From assembly GCF_009830105.1 (NCBI RefSeq), contig NZ_WURB01000001.1, positions 496,001 to 560,000 of the forward strand: a stretch of 64,000 nt of DNA. The letters run 5' to 3'. The translations under genes and the position numbers were made by a program. The first letter of the stretch is position 1, and each line of letters opens with the position of its first letter. Positions 19,735 through 28,885 of this stretch are shown in pieces. The notes beneath the pieces are model-generated. The model saw nothing but the letters and a program-made list of their open reading frames with translations. It was not told where the DNA came from and did not search any database. Source of the stretch: Microvirga makkahensis (GTDB taxonomy: Bacteria > Pseudomonadota > Alphaproteobacteria > Rhizobiales > Beijerinckiaceae).

Positions 19735-19758
19735 CGTATTCAGGCGCAACGCGAAACT

Positions 19759-20799
19759 CTAAGCCTGCTGGATCGCGGAGATCTTCCAGGGGCCGCCCTG
19801 ATCACGGCGGAACGTCCACAATTCCCTGGCTTCCTCCGACTTGGACGGATCTCCTTCAATCACCCGGCCTGTCGCCTTGTCGGTCAGCACGTCGATCAGC
19901 GAGAAGCGCATGGCGACGGTCGCATAGTCGGTCGCGCCTTCGCGCCACGCCTCGGACAGGTCTCCCTGAAGAAGACGCACGTCGGAGACCTTGTTCACGA
20001 CGCCACGCGCGTTGTTGTCGTTGAGTTCCTCCTGGATGTAGCCCGCCATCTCAGGCGTGGCCATGCCCCAGAGCTTCTCGATGTCCTGGCGCGAATAGGC
20101 ATCCTGCAACTCGACGAGGGAGCGCTCGAAGGCCGCGTAATCCTGCTCGCCGATGCCGATCTCGTCGCGCACGCCGGCGCGGCGGCGGGACGGGTTCATG
20201 CCGCCCAGGGCTCCGCCGAGAGCGCCGCCGCCCAAGCCGCCCAGGCTACCGAGACCGCCCGCCATGGGGCCGCCTGCGGTGGGACGGCTGCCTGCCGGAG
20301 GCACGCTGCCGCCCGTCATCGTGCGATGATGCCCCTGCGGCCCCGCATAGGATGGCTCCTGGCGCCGGCGGAACCACTTCATGGCGAAGGAGATCAGCAG
20401 CACGATCAGGCCGACCTGGAGCAGCAATCCCACGATGGAGGCGAGGCCCGCGAGGCCGCCGAAGAAGCCGTTGCCCATGAGCATGCCGAGCAGGCCCGCG
20501 CCGAAGAGGCCGGCCATGAGGCCTGTGCCGAAGCCGAAGCGGCGCGGCTGCGCTACGTTCGGTGCCGGAGCGCCGGGCCGGTTGAGGTTCTGGCCCTGGT
20601 TCGGAACCTGCGAGCGCTGGATGGGCGCGGCGGCATCGGGGGCCGTGCGGGTGGCCGGCGGCGGAGTATAGGTGCGCGCGCCGCGCGATCCGAAGCTGCC
20701 CCGCCCGCCGACGCGAGCCTCGGCAGCGCTGCCGGCCAGAACCAGGGCGGCGGCCAAAGCGACCATGACGCGGCTTCGGCGAGAAGCAAATTTCATCAT
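19759..20799 (-). CDS. Tim44-like domain-containing protein
   Basis: A 346-residue membrane-attached protein. A signal or anchor is at residues 8-27. It is followed by a Gly/Arg/Thr/Pro-rich linker (GGRGSFGSRGARTYTPPP), two hydrophobic stretches near 90-110 and 120-150 with many Gly residues, another linker, and a C-terminal Tim44-like domain at about 215-345 (DEIGIGEQDYAAFERSLVELQDAYSRQD in part, WTFRRDQGGPWKISAIQ). Alphaproteobacterial homologues are distant relatives of the mitochondrial import motor protein, but a bacterial role is not established. It is the only gene in its transcription unit. Confidence 0.88.
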   Translation of the reverse strand: MMKFASRRSRVMVALAAALVLAGSAAEARVGGRGSFGSRGARTYTPPPATRTAPDAAAPIQRSQVPNQGQNLNRPGAPAPNVAQPRRFGFGTGLMAGLFGAGLLGMLMGNGFFGGLAGLASIVGLLLQVGLIVLLISFAMKWFRRRQEPSYAGPQGHHRTMTGGSVPPAGSRPTAGGPMAGGLGSLGGLGGGALGGALGGMNPSRRRAGVRDEIGIGEQDYAAFERSLVELQDAYSRQDIEKLWGMATPEMAGYIQEELNDNNARGVVNKVSDVRLLQGDLSEAWREGATDYATVAMRFSLIDVLTDKATGRVIEGDPSKSEEARELWTFRRDQGGPWKISAIQQA

Positions 20800-20920
20800 C
20801 GTTTCGTTTCATCCCATCGGAGCACGACGCTCCTGCTTCCTATGTGGTGACGGCCCGGCCGCTGCAAAAGGGCCGAGCCATCGATTCCAGTGTCTCATCG
20901 ACAGGAATGATCGGAAAGGG

Positions 20921-21196
20921 TTACCGATTCTTCCCCTGCTTGAGCGCGTCGATGCGCTTGGAGGCTTCGGCCTTGTCGAGCTGTGGGTCAAAGGCCTTTG
21001 GTTCGTGAGCCTGCTCGGACAGGGTCTTGAGATAAGAGGCCTGGGCGCCTGTCATCGGCTCGTGGCCCGTCACCCAATCCTCGGGATCCTTGATCCGGTT
21101 GTCCTCGGCATCCGGATCGACCTTCGGGTTGCCGGCCTCCTGAGCGTGCCGGCGCTCCTGGACCTCATGCTTGGAGGCTTTGCTGCGCGATGTCAT
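20921..21196 (-). CDS. DUF3072 domain-containing protein
   Basis: A 91-residue hydrophilic protein. The first half is charged and probably disordered, and the DUF3072 core follows: DPEDWVTGHEPMTGAQASYLKTLSEQA, here from residue 38 on, then PKAFDPQLDKAEASKRIDAL. The MTxAQxxYLKTL segment resembles SAP/tetrahelix-like small folds. Function is unknown. AGGAG precedes the ATG. A GGAAC-N17-TGTT sequence upstream is too far from consensus to count as an EcfG promoter. Confidence 0.88.
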   Translation of the reverse strand: MTSRSKASKHEVQERRHAQEAGNPKVDPDAEDNRIKDPEDWVTGHEPMTGAQASYLKTLSEQAHEPKAFDPQLDKAEASKRIDALKQGKNR

Positions 21197-21381
21197 GCGG
21201 GTCTCCTATTGTTCCTCATTTGTTCCGAGATGAGAACATCTGAATCAGGGCCTTGGTTCCGTTGCGGAAAGACGGACTACCTCCGCCGAATCGTCCCCAT
21301 TATCCACAGGACGCGCGCTCGACTCCCGGCCGAGTCTGCGTTCTCAATTTGTTCGTATTCTCGACCTTGGATGCGGCAACC

Positions 21382-22110
21382 ATGCGCAAGCCGGCTGGAC
21401 TGGAGCGGCTCTATGTGGATTTCGATTCCTTCTTCGCCGGTGCCGAGCAGCACCTGCAACCCCCTCGTCGCGGCAGACCCATGGGGGTTCTTCCCGTCGA
21501 TTCGGAGCATACGGCCCTGATCGCCGTCAGTCGCGAGGCGAAGGCGCTCGGCATCAGGCGGGGCGCCACTATACGCGAGGTGCGGCGGCAATTCCCGGAT
21601 TTCGTCTTCGTCAATGCGCGGCACGGGCCCTATGTGCAGCTTCACCGCGCCATTGTCGAGATCATTGACGCCGTGGTTCCGATCAAGGCCGTCTGCTCCA
21701 TCGGCGAGGTGGTCTGCGCGCGCCCCTGCCCTCCGAGCAGACGGCGGGGCTGGCGCTCGGCCGGCGCGTCAAGGATGTGATCGCCGCGAGGCTTGGCTCC
21801 ACCCTCACCTGGTCCGTGGAGCTCGGCCCCAACGACCTCCTGGCGAAGATCGCCGCCGAGATGCACAAGCCGGACGGGCTCGCCGCCATTCATCCGTGCG
21901 ATCTGCCCGGCCCCCTCCTCTCGCTGGGACTCACCGACATTCCCGGCATCGCGCGGGGCAATGCGGCCCGCCTCGCCCGCGCCGGGATCGCCGACATGAC
22001 GGCCCTCTGGCGGCTCCAGCCGAAGGGGAGATGCGCCGCCTCTGGGGCAGCGTTGAGGGCGAGCGGATGTGATGGAGCTGCACGGCTACACGGTCGAGCG
22101 GCGTCATTCT
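21382..22110 (+). pseudogene. Y-family DNA polymerase, frameshifted and truncated
   Basis: The remains of an error-prone Y-family polymerase (DinB/ImuB-like). Frame 1 (21382 to about 21722) encodes LYVDFDSFFAGAEQHL, the first catalytic Asp motif, and VSREAKALGIRRG. A one-base shift near 21723 moves to frame 3 for VKDVIAARLGSTLTWSVELGPNDLLAKIAAEMHKPDGL and the helix-hairpin-helix LTDIPGIARGNAARL. Two more one-base shifts near 22021 and 22070 are needed to read MRRLWGSVEGERM and then MELHGYTVERR. The catalytic SIDE motif reads SIGE. Everything after about 22110, half of the protein, is missing. All three shifts have the sense of deletions. Confidence 0.85.
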
Positions 22111-22185
22111 CGGGCGCCGCTCCTGCGTCATCCTCATGGCAAGCCTTCCCATGGCAAGCCTTCCGCATTCCCACGTGCTGCGCGG

Positions 22186-22217
22186 AAAAAGGCCCGTCCC
22201 GGGACATCCGGGATGGG
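22186..22217 (-). terminator. terminator after ilvE
   Basis: On the minus strand CCCATCCCGG and CCGGGACGGG form a 10-bp stem with one mismatch, followed by CCTTTTT. It lies about 50 bases past the ilvE stop codon. Confidence 0.7.
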
Positions 22218-22266
22218 CGGAGCAGGACGAAACGGAGCGCCCCTCCGGAGAGGCCGTACGCAAGCC

Positions 22267-23154
22267 TTACGCGGCCTTGGCCTTGGGCTGCACCTCGGCG
22301 GTGTAGTCGTCCATCAGCATTTTGGTGATGCCGCCCGGGGTGTAGGTATAGGGGCCGACCTCCGACACGGGTGTCACCTCGGCCGCCGTGCCGGTGATGA
22401 AGCATTCCTGGAAGCCCGGGAGTTCCTCCGGCATGATCCGGCGCTCGGCCACTTCGATGCCGCGGCGCGTCGCGAGCTCGATCACCGTCTGGCGGGTGAT
22501 GCCGTCGAGGAAGCAATCGGCGATGGGCGTATGGATCACGCCGTCCTTCACGAAGAACACGTTCGCGCCGGTGCACTCGGCGACGCGGCCCTGCCAGTCG
22601 AGCATGAGAGCATCGGCATAGCCCTTGCGCTCCGCCTTGTGCTTCGAGATGGTGCAGATCATGTAGAGGCCGGCCGCCTTCGCCGTGGACGGCGCGGTCG
22701 CCGGATCGGGACGGCGGTATTCCGCCATGTCGATGCGGATGCCCTTCATCTTCTGGGCCGGATCGAAATAGCTCGGCCACTCCCATGCGGCGATGGCGAG
22801 ATGAATCCTGTTGGTCTGAGCGGCCACGCCCATCATTTCCGACCCGCGCCAGGCGACGGGGCGCAGATAGGCGTCCGTCATGCCGTTCTTCTCCAGCACG
22901 AGACGCTTGGCGGCATCGATCTCGGCCGCGGTGTAGGGGATCTCGAAATCGAGGATCTGGGCCGATTTCCTGAGACGCTCGGAATGCTGGGTCGACTTGA
23001 AGATCTCGCCCCCATAGGCGCGCTCGCCTTCGAACACGCTCGAGCCGTAGTGGAGACCGTGCGAGAGGACGTGGAGCTTGGCTTCCCTCCAGGGTACGAG
23101 CTGCCCGTCGTACCAGATCCATCCATCACGTTGATCGAAGGGGGTCGCGGACAT
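22267..23154 (-). CDS. ilvE: branched-chain amino acid aminotransferase
   Basis: A class IV PLP aminotransferase that carries out the last step of Leu, Ile and Val synthesis and the first step of their breakdown. It has 295 residues. HGLHYGSSVFEGERAY near residue 33 is the family N-terminal loop, the PLP lysine is in PSTAKAAGLYM near residue 154, and the glutamate region AECTGANVFFVKDG and GITRQTVIELA follow. The C-terminal loop FITGTAAEVTPV is intact. The distal copy of the gene set is divergent from a MarR-type regulator with 159 bases between them, where no clear operator was found. Confidence 0.94.
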   Translation of the reverse strand: MSATPFDQRDGWIWYDGQLVPWREAKLHVLSHGLHYGSSVFEGERAYGGEIFKSTQHSERLRKSAQILDFEIPYTAAEIDAAKRLVLEKNGMTDAYLRPVAWRGSEMMGVAAQTNRIHLAIAAWEWPSYFDPAQKMKGIRIDMAEYRRPDPATAPSTAKAAGLYMICTISKHKAERKGYADALMLDWQGRVAECTGANVFFVKDGVIHTPIADCFLDGITRQTVIELATRRGIEVAERRIMPEELPGFQECFITGTAAEVTPVSEVGPYTYTPGGITKMLMDDYTAEVQPKAKAA

Positions 23155-23313
23155 CGTCTTCTCCTTAACTGCCGACCTTAAGCAAACCGGGGCCGTGAAA
23201 TTTCCGGTCGCATTCGCGATCTTTAGGTTGCATTCATTTCACGAAAGCGACTTGACGAGTAACAATCGCCCTGAGATATGTCAACAAGGCTGACATAAAA
23301 TCGGATAAGGACG

Positions 23314-23844
23314 GTGCCAGACGCGATCCCGGCTTTCAAGCGACACTCCCCCGACCAGAGCCGCAACGGGGAAATCCTGGCCGAAATGCCGGCCTATGAT
23401 CTCATCGAGCTGCTCTTCTTCGCCTATCGCGACTTCGTCAGCGATCCGGACAGGATCCTCGGCGAGTATGGTTTCGGTCGGGCCCATCACCGGGTTCTGC
23501 ACTTCGTCAGCCGCCAGCCGGGACTGACGATCGCCGAGCTTCTGGACATTCTCAGGATCACGAAGCAGAGCCTGAACCGCGTCCTCAAGGAACTGATCGA
23601 GAAGGGCTTCATCGAGAGCCGGACGGGCACCGCCGACCGCCGCCAGCGTCTGCTCTTCGCCACTCCGCAGGGCCATGACCTTGCCCTGAAGCTCGCCAAG
23701 CTCCAGACCCGCCGGATCATGCGGGCGCTGGCGGATGCTGAGCCCGCGGCCAAGGAGGCCGTGAGCCGGTATCTCCTGTGCCTCATCGATCCGGATGACC
23801 GCGAGCACGTCAAGCGTCTCGTATTCGGGCCCGGCAAAACCTGA
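23314..23844 (+). CDS. MarR family transcriptional regulator (PetP-like)
   Basis: A 176-residue winged-helix regulator. The DNA-binding part is at about residues 50-115: [19 protein letters not shown], then recognition helix [19 protein letters not shown], then wing [15 protein letters not shown]. The start is GTG at 23314 with ATAAGGA upstream; ATG 23386 is an alternative. Forty bases later comes an OmpR-type regulator and then a kinase. This order resembles Rhodobacter petP-petR, which control respiratory and photosynthetic genes. That role is only inferred here. Confidence 0.8.
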   Translation: MPDAIPAFKRHSPDQSRNGEILAEMPAYDLIELLFFAYRDFVSDPDRILGEYGFGRAHHRVLHFVSRQPGLTIAELLDILRITKQSLNRVLKELIEKGFIESRTGTADRRQRLLFATPQGHDLALKLAKLQTRRIMRALADAEPAAKEAVSRYLLCLIDPDDREHVKRLVFGPGKT

Positions 23845-23884
23845 TAAAGCAGGCGGGTTCCTTACTTCAGCGCCCCCGGAGCCC

Positions 23885-24604
23885 ATGGAAGCGACCCGTA
23901 TCGATATCCCCGACCACGCCCCGCACGTTCTCGTGGTGGACGACGACCGGCGTCTTCGTGACCTCCTCACGCGGTTTCTGTCCGAGAACGGCTATCGCGT
24001 GACGGCGGCATCCAGCGCCGCAGAAGCCCGGTCCAAGACCGAGAACTTCCTGTTCGACGCCCTCGTCCTCGACGTGATGATGCCGGGCGAATCCGGCTTC
24101 GACTATGCCCGCAGCATCCGGCAGAGCTCACAGGTGCCGATCCTGATGCTCACCGCGAGGTCCGATACGTCCGACCGGGTGACGGGTCTCGAGATCGGCG
24201 CCGACGATTATCTCCCGAAGCCTTTCGAGCCCCGCGAGCTTCTGCTGCGACTCGGCAACATTCTCAGGCGCGCTGGTCCCGCGGCGGGCCTGCAAGGCGG
24301 GGATGTGCCCGAGATCATCCATTTCGGTCCGTTCTCCTACCGCTTCGACCGCGGCGAGCTGCGCCGCGGCGAGGAGGTCGTGCGCATCACCGAGCGGGAG
24401 CGCGAGATCCTGACGATCCTGGGCTCAGCGACCGGCGACAACGTCCCGCGCGAAGCCCTTACGGGCAACGGCGGCGGCGCCAACGAGCGCACGGTGGACG
24501 TGCAGATCAACCGTCTGCGCCGCAAGATCGAGAACGATCCCGCCAATCCGGTCTTCTTGCAGACCGTGCGCGGAATCGGCTACCGTCTTGTGATCGACCG
24601 ATGA
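23885..24604 (+). CDS. OmpR-family response regulator (PetR-like)
   Basis: A 239-residue two-component regulator. The receiver domain (residues 14-125) has the acidic pocket D19-D21, phospho-acceptor D63 in LVLDVMMPG, and K112 in YLPKPFEP. The C-terminal winged-helix domain (about 140-237) has [11 protein letters not shown], the recognition helix [15 protein letters not shown] and the closing [10 protein letters not shown]. The start at 23885 skips 30 upstream codons in frame, because the receiver begins there. It overlaps the kinase gene by four bases (ATGA), so its cognate partner is almost certainly that kinase. Confidence 0.92.
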   Translation: MEATRIDIPDHAPHVLVVDDDRRLRDLLTRFLSENGYRVTAASSAAEARSKTENFLFDALVLDVMMPGESGFDYARSIRQSSQVPILMLTARSDTSDRVTGLEIGADDYLPKPFEPRELLLRLGNILRRAGPAAGLQGGDVPEIIHFGPFSYRFDRGELRRGEEVVRITEREREILTILGSATGDNVPREALTGNGGGANERTVDVQINRLRRKIENDPANPVFLQTVRGIGYRLVIDR

Positions 24605-25968
24605 AGATCGGCGCTGCCCTCCATTACACGCCGCTCGATCATGCGGCGCGCTGGTTCGGCCGGATCCTGCCGAAGGGGCTCTATGCGCGCGCCCTCATCA
24701 TCATCATCGCGCCGGTCATCCTGCTGCAATCCGTCGTCGCCTACGTGTTCATGGAGCGACACTACGAGCTGGTGACGCGCCGCCTGTCATCCGCCGTCAC
24801 GGCAGATATCGCAGCCCTCATCCGCATCTACGAGAGCTATCCCCAGGACAGGGAAGCCTCGACGCTCTCGCGCATCGCCTCCGAGAGCCTGCAGCTCGAC
24901 ATGGACATCCTGCACAACACGGATCTCCCGCCGCCCGGTCCGAAGCCGTTCTTCTCGATTCTGGACGAGACCCTCTCCAACGAGCTGCGCCGCCAGATCG
25001 ACCGGCCGTATTGGCTCGACACGGTCGGACGCTCCAATTTCGTGGAAGTGCGCATCAAGCTCGATCAGAACACCGTGATGCGCATCCTCGCGCGGCGCAG
25101 CCAGGCCTATGCGTCGAACTCCCACATCTTCCTGGTCTGGATGGGCGGCTCGTCCTTCGTGCTGCTCGGCATCGCCATCCTGTTCCTGCGCAACCAGATC
25201 CGACCGATCCTTCGGCTCGCGGAGGCCGCCGAGGCGCTCGGCAAGGGCCGCGAGATCGAGTTTCGCCCGCGCGGCGCGCGGGAGGTGCGCCAAGCCGGTT
25301 ACGCCTTCCTCGAGATGAAGCGCCGCATCGAGCGCAACCTCGAACAGCGCACGACCATGCTCAACGGCGTCAGCCACGATCTGCGCACCATTCTCACGCG
25401 CTTTAAGCTTTCGCTCGCGCTCATGCAGGAAACGCCGGAGATCGAGGATCTCAAGCGTGACGTCGACGAGATGAGCCGGATGCTGGAGGGCTATCTTGCC
25501 TTCGCGCGGGGAGAAGGCGGCGACGCGGGCGAACAGGCAGGAGAGACGGACCTGCGCCAGCTCCTCGCGGAGGTGCAGGCGGATGCCGAGCGCCAGGGGC
25601 ACGCCATGAAACTCGATATCGTGGGAGACCCCATCATCATCGTGCGCCCTGACGCCTTCCGGCGCCTGCTCTTCAATCTCGTCTCCAACGCCGCGCGCCA
25701 CGGGGACCGCATCGCGATCACCGCCGATCACGAGACCCGCTGGCTCGTGCTGCACGTGGACGACGACGGCCCGGGCATTCCGGTGAGCATGCGCGAGGAG
25801 GTGTTCAAGCCCTTCGTGCGCCTGGACGAGGCACGCAATCAGGATGAAGGCGGTTCCGGCCTCGGCCTGTCCATCGCCCGCGACATCGCGCGCTCCCACG
25901 GCGGCGACATCAGCCTCGGCGACAGCCCGCTCGGAGGCCTGCGCGCGACGGTGCGGCTTCCGGCCTGA
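24601..25968 (+). CDS. EnvZ-like sensor histidine kinase
   Basis: A 455-residue inner-membrane kinase. Two transmembrane helices (about 30-52 and 175-197) enclose a periplasmic sensor of about 120 residues. HAMP is at about 198-250. The H-box [15 protein letters not shown] carries the phospho-accepting H259. The ATPase domain shows the N-box [15 protein letters not shown]1 DDDGPGIP and G2 [13 protein letters not shown]. The layout is that of EnvZ. It is translationally coupled to the response regulator. A dispersed repeat follows the stop codon. Confidence 0.93.
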   Translation: MKIGAALHYTPLDHAARWFGRILPKGLYARALIIIIAPVILLQSVVAYVFMERHYELVTRRLSSAVTADIAALIRIYESYPQDREASTLSRIASESLQLDMDILHNTDLPPPGPKPFFSILDETLSNELRRQIDRPYWLDTVGRSNFVEVRIKLDQNTVMRILARRSQAYASNSHIFLVWMGGSSFVLLGIAILFLRNQIRPILRLAEAAEALGKGREIEFRPRGAREVRQAGYAFLEMKRRIERNLEQRTTMLNGVSHDLRTILTRFKLSLALMQETPEIEDLKRDVDEMSRMLEGYLAFARGEGGDAGEQAGETDLRQLLAEVQADAERQGHAMKLDIVGDPIIIVRPDAFRRLLFNLVSNAARHGDRIAITADHETRWLVLHVDDDGPGIPVSMREEVFKPFVRLDEARNQDEGGSGLGLSIARDIARSHGGDISLGDSPLGGLRATVRLPA

Positions 25969-25987
25969 CGGAGCCTCGCCACGTCCT

Positions 25988-26092
25988 GGTCATCCCCGGA
26001 CTTGATCCGGGGATCGGTCCCGACCAACCCGATCGAAGAGGCGCGACGCTTCACGCGATCGGGATCACCGGCACAGGGCCGGTGATGATGTG
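25988..26092. repeat. palindromic intergenic repeat, family 1, copy A
   Basis: Two hairpins are about 50 bases apart: ATCCCCGGA/TCCGGGGAT at 25992-26014 (9 bp perfect) and ATCACCGGC/GCCGGTGAT at 26064-26086 (9 bp perfect, loop ACAGG). It lies between the convergent kinase and csaA genes. Copies B-E share the ATCACCGGC/GCCGGTGAT arm. Confidence 0.8.
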
Positions 26093-26116
26093 GAGGTTAT
26101 TCCGGCCCCCTCGCCC

Positions 26117-26476
26117 TCAATAGAGCCGCCCACCCACAGGAACATCCCTGTCGGGCCTGATCAGCATCACGTCGCCATTCGCATCCGGCACGCCGAGCGT
26201 GAGAACCTCCGACATGAAGGGTCCAATCTGCCGCGGCGGGAAATTGACCACCGCCAGCACCAGCGATCCGACGAGGTCGTCGATTGCGTGATTCACGGTG
26301 ATCTGCGCGGACGAGCGCTTGGTGCCGATCTCCGGGCCGAAATCGATGGTGAGCTTGAAGGCGGGCTTGCGGGCCTGCGGAAAAGGCTCCGCGGCGACGA
26401 TGCGGCCGACGCGGATGTCGACCTTCAGAAAGTCGTCGAACGTGATCGTCGGCGTGAATGCCTGTACCTGGTCCAT
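26117..26476 (-). CDS. csaA: tRNA-binding protein, CsaA-like
   Basis: A 119-residue single OB-fold EMAPII/tRNA-binding domain protein, the CsaA type, proposed to bind tRNA and to have export-chaperone-like activity. Motifs: DFLKVDIRVGRIVAAEPFP at residues 14-32, KLTIDFGPEIG, and SEVLTLGVPDANGDVMLIRPD at the end, with the family C-terminus VGGRLY. It starts 19 bases after the TetR-type gene on the same strand. The longer frame upstream is not used, since the fold begins at MDQVQAF. Confidence 0.9.
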   Translation of the reverse strand: MDQVQAFTPTITFDDFLKVDIRVGRIVAAEPFPQARKPAFKLTIDFGPEIGTKRSSAQITVNHAIDDLVGSLVLAVVNFPPRQIGPFMSEVLTLGVPDANGDVMLIRPDRDVPVGGRLY

Positions 26477-26495
26477 GAGATGCCCCCTTCTGCGG

Positions 26496-27197
26496 TCAGA
26501 TCGCGGCTGCGGGATTGTCCGCATCGCCTTCATTGGTGTCGCGCCTCTCGCGCCGCGTGGAGCGACGGCCCTCCCTCAGGGCACGCCCGAAGGCGCGGAA
26601 CGGTGCGGTCAGGCGGCGCAGATCCTCTGCGCCTTCGAGCACGCGCTCGCCGCGCCGCAATTCGCGGTCGAGGCGCGCCATGGTCCTGGCGAGCGCCGGG
26701 TCGTCGTCGTCGAGCCAGGTTCGCATGGTGTTGGAATAGACCATAACCGCGCCCTGCAGCTTGAGGGTGCCGAGCGGCCCTTCCGTGCCGATCCGCGCCG
26801 CCGCCAGCATGAAGCGCATGGAATTGACCGCGACCTGATGGAGGGCCGCCATCGCGAGCGGATCGTACTGGACGTCGCGGAAGATGCGGCGGAGCGCCTC
26901 CTTGTAAGGCTCCAGGGCATCGAAACGGCGCATGAACACGTCGAAGATGCGCTCGCGCGCGGGTTCTCCGGCCAGATCGTCCGTGGTCTCCTCCAGCACC
27001 TTGCGGTCGATCCGGCGCGAGAGGCCGCCGAGCACCGCGCCTTTCGACGGGAAGAGATCGCGGAACTCCGCCAGCGAGACGCCCGCAGCCTGCGCGATGT
27101 CGCCGATCTCGATGTCGCTCCAGGCCCGCGTGGCGGCAAGCCCCAAGAGGGCGTCGATGATGGCGTTGCGCTTATCGGCCGGGGATTCCACCGTCAT
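26496..27197 (-). CDS. TetR-type transcriptional regulator
   Basis: A 233-residue protein. An N-terminal TetR helix-turn-helix is at about 8-55 (RNAIIDALLGLAATRAWSDIEIGDIAQAAGVSLAEFRDLFPSKGAVLGGL in sequence, with the GVSLAEFRDLFPSK recognition helix region). The ligand domain ends in RTWLDDDDPALARTMARLDRELRRGERV, which recalls COQ9-like TetR proteins of alphaproteobacteria. A basic tail RRSTRRERRD follows. Its target is unknown; csaA follows 19 bases later and proC precedes it, so they may be one operon. The start at 27197 has GGAGAAT nearby upstream. Confidence 0.8.
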   Translation of the reverse strand: MTVESPADKRNAIIDALLGLAATRAWSDIEIGDIAQAAGVSLAEFRDLFPSKGAVLGGLSRRIDRKVLEETTDDLAGEPARERIFDVFMRRFDALEPYKEALRRIFRDVQYDPLAMAALHQVAVNSMRFMLAAARIGTEGPLGTLKLQGAVMVYSNTMRTWLDDDDPALARTMARLDRELRRGERVLEGAEDLRRLTAPFRAFGRALREGRRSTRRERRDTNEGDADNPAAAI

Positions 27198-27236
27198 GGC
27201 ATTCTCCTGAACATGCAATCGTCCCGTTGATCTAGA

Positions 27237-27283
27237 GCATCGGCCCCAGAAGTGGACTTGCACTTCTGGAATTGATCCGATGC
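27237..27283. repeat. nested palindromic intergenic repeat, family 2, copy 1
   Basis: Nested dyads: outer GCATCGG/CCGATGC (27237-27243, 27277-27283) and inner CCAGAAGTG/CACTTCTGG (27246-27254, 27261-27269) with a 6-base loop. It lies between proC and the TetR gene, where it could be an mRNA stem. Confidence 0.7.
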
Positions 27284-27315
27284 TTCCTGTTTCAAGCTGG
27301 GCTCCCGTCCGTCTG

Positions 27316-28143
27316 TCAGCCCGCGAGTTCCTCCGCACGGCGCTTGGCCGCGGCCACGGCCTCGCGCATGAGGCCTTTGAGACCGTCCGGATCGCGCATG
27401 AGCACCTCCAGCGCCGCCGCCGTGGTGCCGCCCGGCGAGGTCACGTTCTGGCGCAGCGTCGCAGGCGGCAGATCGCTCTGGAACAGAAGCTCACCCGCCC
27501 CGGTCACGGTGGCGCGCGCCAGACGCTCCGCAAGATCAGCGGGCAATCCGGCGGCAGCGCCCGCCTCCGCCAGGCACTCGACCAGGTGGAACACATAGGC
27601 CGGGCCCGAACCGGACACGGCGGTCACCGCGTCGATGAGGCTCTCCGAGGGCAGCCACTCGACGATGCCGTTGCTGGACAGGAGCGCATCCGCCGTCAGC
27701 CGCTGCTCTTCGGAGACCTCCGCATTGACCGCGGCACCCGTCGCGCCGCGTCCGATGCTCGCCGGCAGGTTCGGCATGGCGCGCACGATGGCGGAAGCGG
27801 CGGGAAGCCTGCCCTTCAGGTCGCCGATCGTCTTGCCTGCCAGAATGGAGATGATGAGCGTCCGGGGCCCGAGATATCCGTTCAGGGCCGGCGCGGCCTC
27901 GTCCAGCATCTGCGGCTTGATGGCGAGCACGAGGACTTCGGGGGCGGAGACATGGGAGGGATTGAGAGCGGCGCCCTTCTCGATGCAGAAGCGCGCCATC
28001 TCGTCCGAGGGGCGAGGGTCGATGACCGTCACGCCGGACGGCTTCATGCCCACCTTCAGCCAGCCCTCCAGCATGGAGCCACCCATCTTGCCGGCACCGA
28101 CGAGAACGAGGGACGAGGGCAAGCGGTCGGGATTGAGCGACAT
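27316..28143 (-). CDS. proC: pyrroline-5-carboxylate reductase
   Basis: The last enzyme of proline synthesis, reducing pyrroline-5-carboxylate with NAD(P)H. It has 275 residues. The Rossmann motif LVLVGAGKMGGSML is at about 12-25, VLAIKPQMLDEAAP is near 75, and the P5C-reductase signature is in the dimer domain: AVSGSGPAYVFHLVECLAEAG, then TVTGAGELL and TSPGGTTAAALEVL. The start at 28143 is taken because the fold begins there; the frame is open further upstream. It lies downstream of the YbjN gene in the same direction. Confidence 0.94.
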   Translation of the reverse strand: MSLNPDRLPSSLVLVGAGKMGGSMLEGWLKVGMKPSGVTVIDPRPSDEMARFCIEKGAALNPSHVSAPEVLVLAIKPQMLDEAAPALNGYLGPRTLIISILAGKTIGDLKGRLPAASAIVRAMPNLPASIGRGATGAAVNAEVSEEQRLTADALLSSNGIVEWLPSESLIDAVTAVSGSGPAYVFHLVECLAEAGAAAGLPADLAERLARATVTGAGELLFQSDLPPATLRQNVTSPGGTTAAALEVLMRDPDGLKGLMREAVAAAKRRAEELAG

Positions 28144-28282
28144 GAGGAACCTTCCGGCAGGTGAGAGATGCGCGAGGCCGCTACTATTCACAAGCCGCCC
28201 TGCTCTGTCGAGGCTCGTTCGGCCGTTGCGGATCGGACATGAATCCGATCTCACGCCCCATGCGGCAGGATTTGGATTCCGA

Positions 28283-28327
28283 GCATCATTTCACGCAAAA
28301 CCGGCTCCCCACTTCTGCGCCCCATGC
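28283..28327. repeat. family 2 intergenic repeat, copy 2 (degenerate)
   Basis: GCAT at 28283 and ATGC at 28324-28327 flank CAAAACCGG and CCACTTCTG, which match the edges of copies 1 and 3. The dyad has decayed. Confidence 0.45.
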
Positions 28328-28333
28328 CCAGGC

Positions 28334-28834
28334 TCAGGCCTCGCCCTCGGTCTCGAACAGCACGCTGTCGAGCGCCTCGCGCGCCGACTTGCCTGCCCAG
28401 ATGACAAACTGGAAGGCCTGGAAATAGCGCTCGCACGCCTCCACGGCCACGCGCAGCATGGTCTCGCATTGGCCCTGCGTCGGATCAGCGCCGCCTGCCA
28501 GCAGGAGAGAATGGCGGAACATCACCACGTTCTCCGTGCTCCACAGATCGAAATGACCGACCCAGAGCTGCTCGTTGATATAGGAGATGAGCTGGAGCAC
28601 GTCCTGGCGGCGCCGCTCCGGCACCTTGAGGTCGAAGGCGCAGGCCACGTGAAGGGCCTCCACGTCCTCGATCCATGTGAAGGCGATATCATAATCGGCC
28701 CAGCGCCCGGCCACGGAAACCGACATTTCGTCAGCTTCCGCGCGATCGAAAATCCAATGACGCAGGGAAGCGAGCCGCTCGACAACGTCGAGGGGATGTT
28801 CCAGGCGATCGATTTCGATGTGATGCTGAGACAT
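28334..28834 (-). CDS. YbjN domain-containing protein
   Basis: A 166-residue soluble protein of the YbjN family, related to type III secretion chaperone-like folds; E. coli YbjN affects motility and stress responses. Motifs seen: WADYDIAFTWIEDVEALHVACAFDLKVP, the strand-helix SYINEQLWVGHFDLWSTENVVMFRHSLLLAGG, and a C-terminal helix VEACERYFQAFQFVIWAGK. The ATG at 28834 is used; upstream codons in frame run into the inverted repeat at 28854-28885. It heads the ybjN-proC-tetR-csaA series, with a 190-base gap before proC. Confidence 0.88.
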   Translation of the reverse strand: MSQHHIEIDRLEHPLDVVERLASLRHWIFDRAEADEMSVSVAGRWADYDIAFTWIEDVEALHVACAFDLKVPERRRQDVLQLISYINEQLWVGHFDLWSTENVVMFRHSLLLAGGADPTQGQCETMLRVAVEACERYFQAFQFVIWAGKSAREALDSVLFETEGEA

Positions 28835-28853
28835 GTCGATCCAAAAAGCTGTT

Positions 28854-28885
28854 TTGCCTGCAATATGGTAAACACAAGCAGGCAA
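28854..28885. promoter_or_regulatory. inverted repeat upstream of the YbjN gene, candidate operator
   Basis: TTGCCTGC and GCAGGCAA (8 bp, perfect) are separated by 16 AT-rich bases, ending 20 bases before the ATG. The surrounding 150 bases are strikingly AT-rich compared with the rest of the window. It could be an operator or an upstream mRNA stem. Confidence 0.4.

Noticed and set aside
21197-21262. GGAAC-N17-TGTT as an EcfG promoter for the DUF3072 gene
   Set aside because: The -10 lies one base too far and its first base is wrong; too weak to call.
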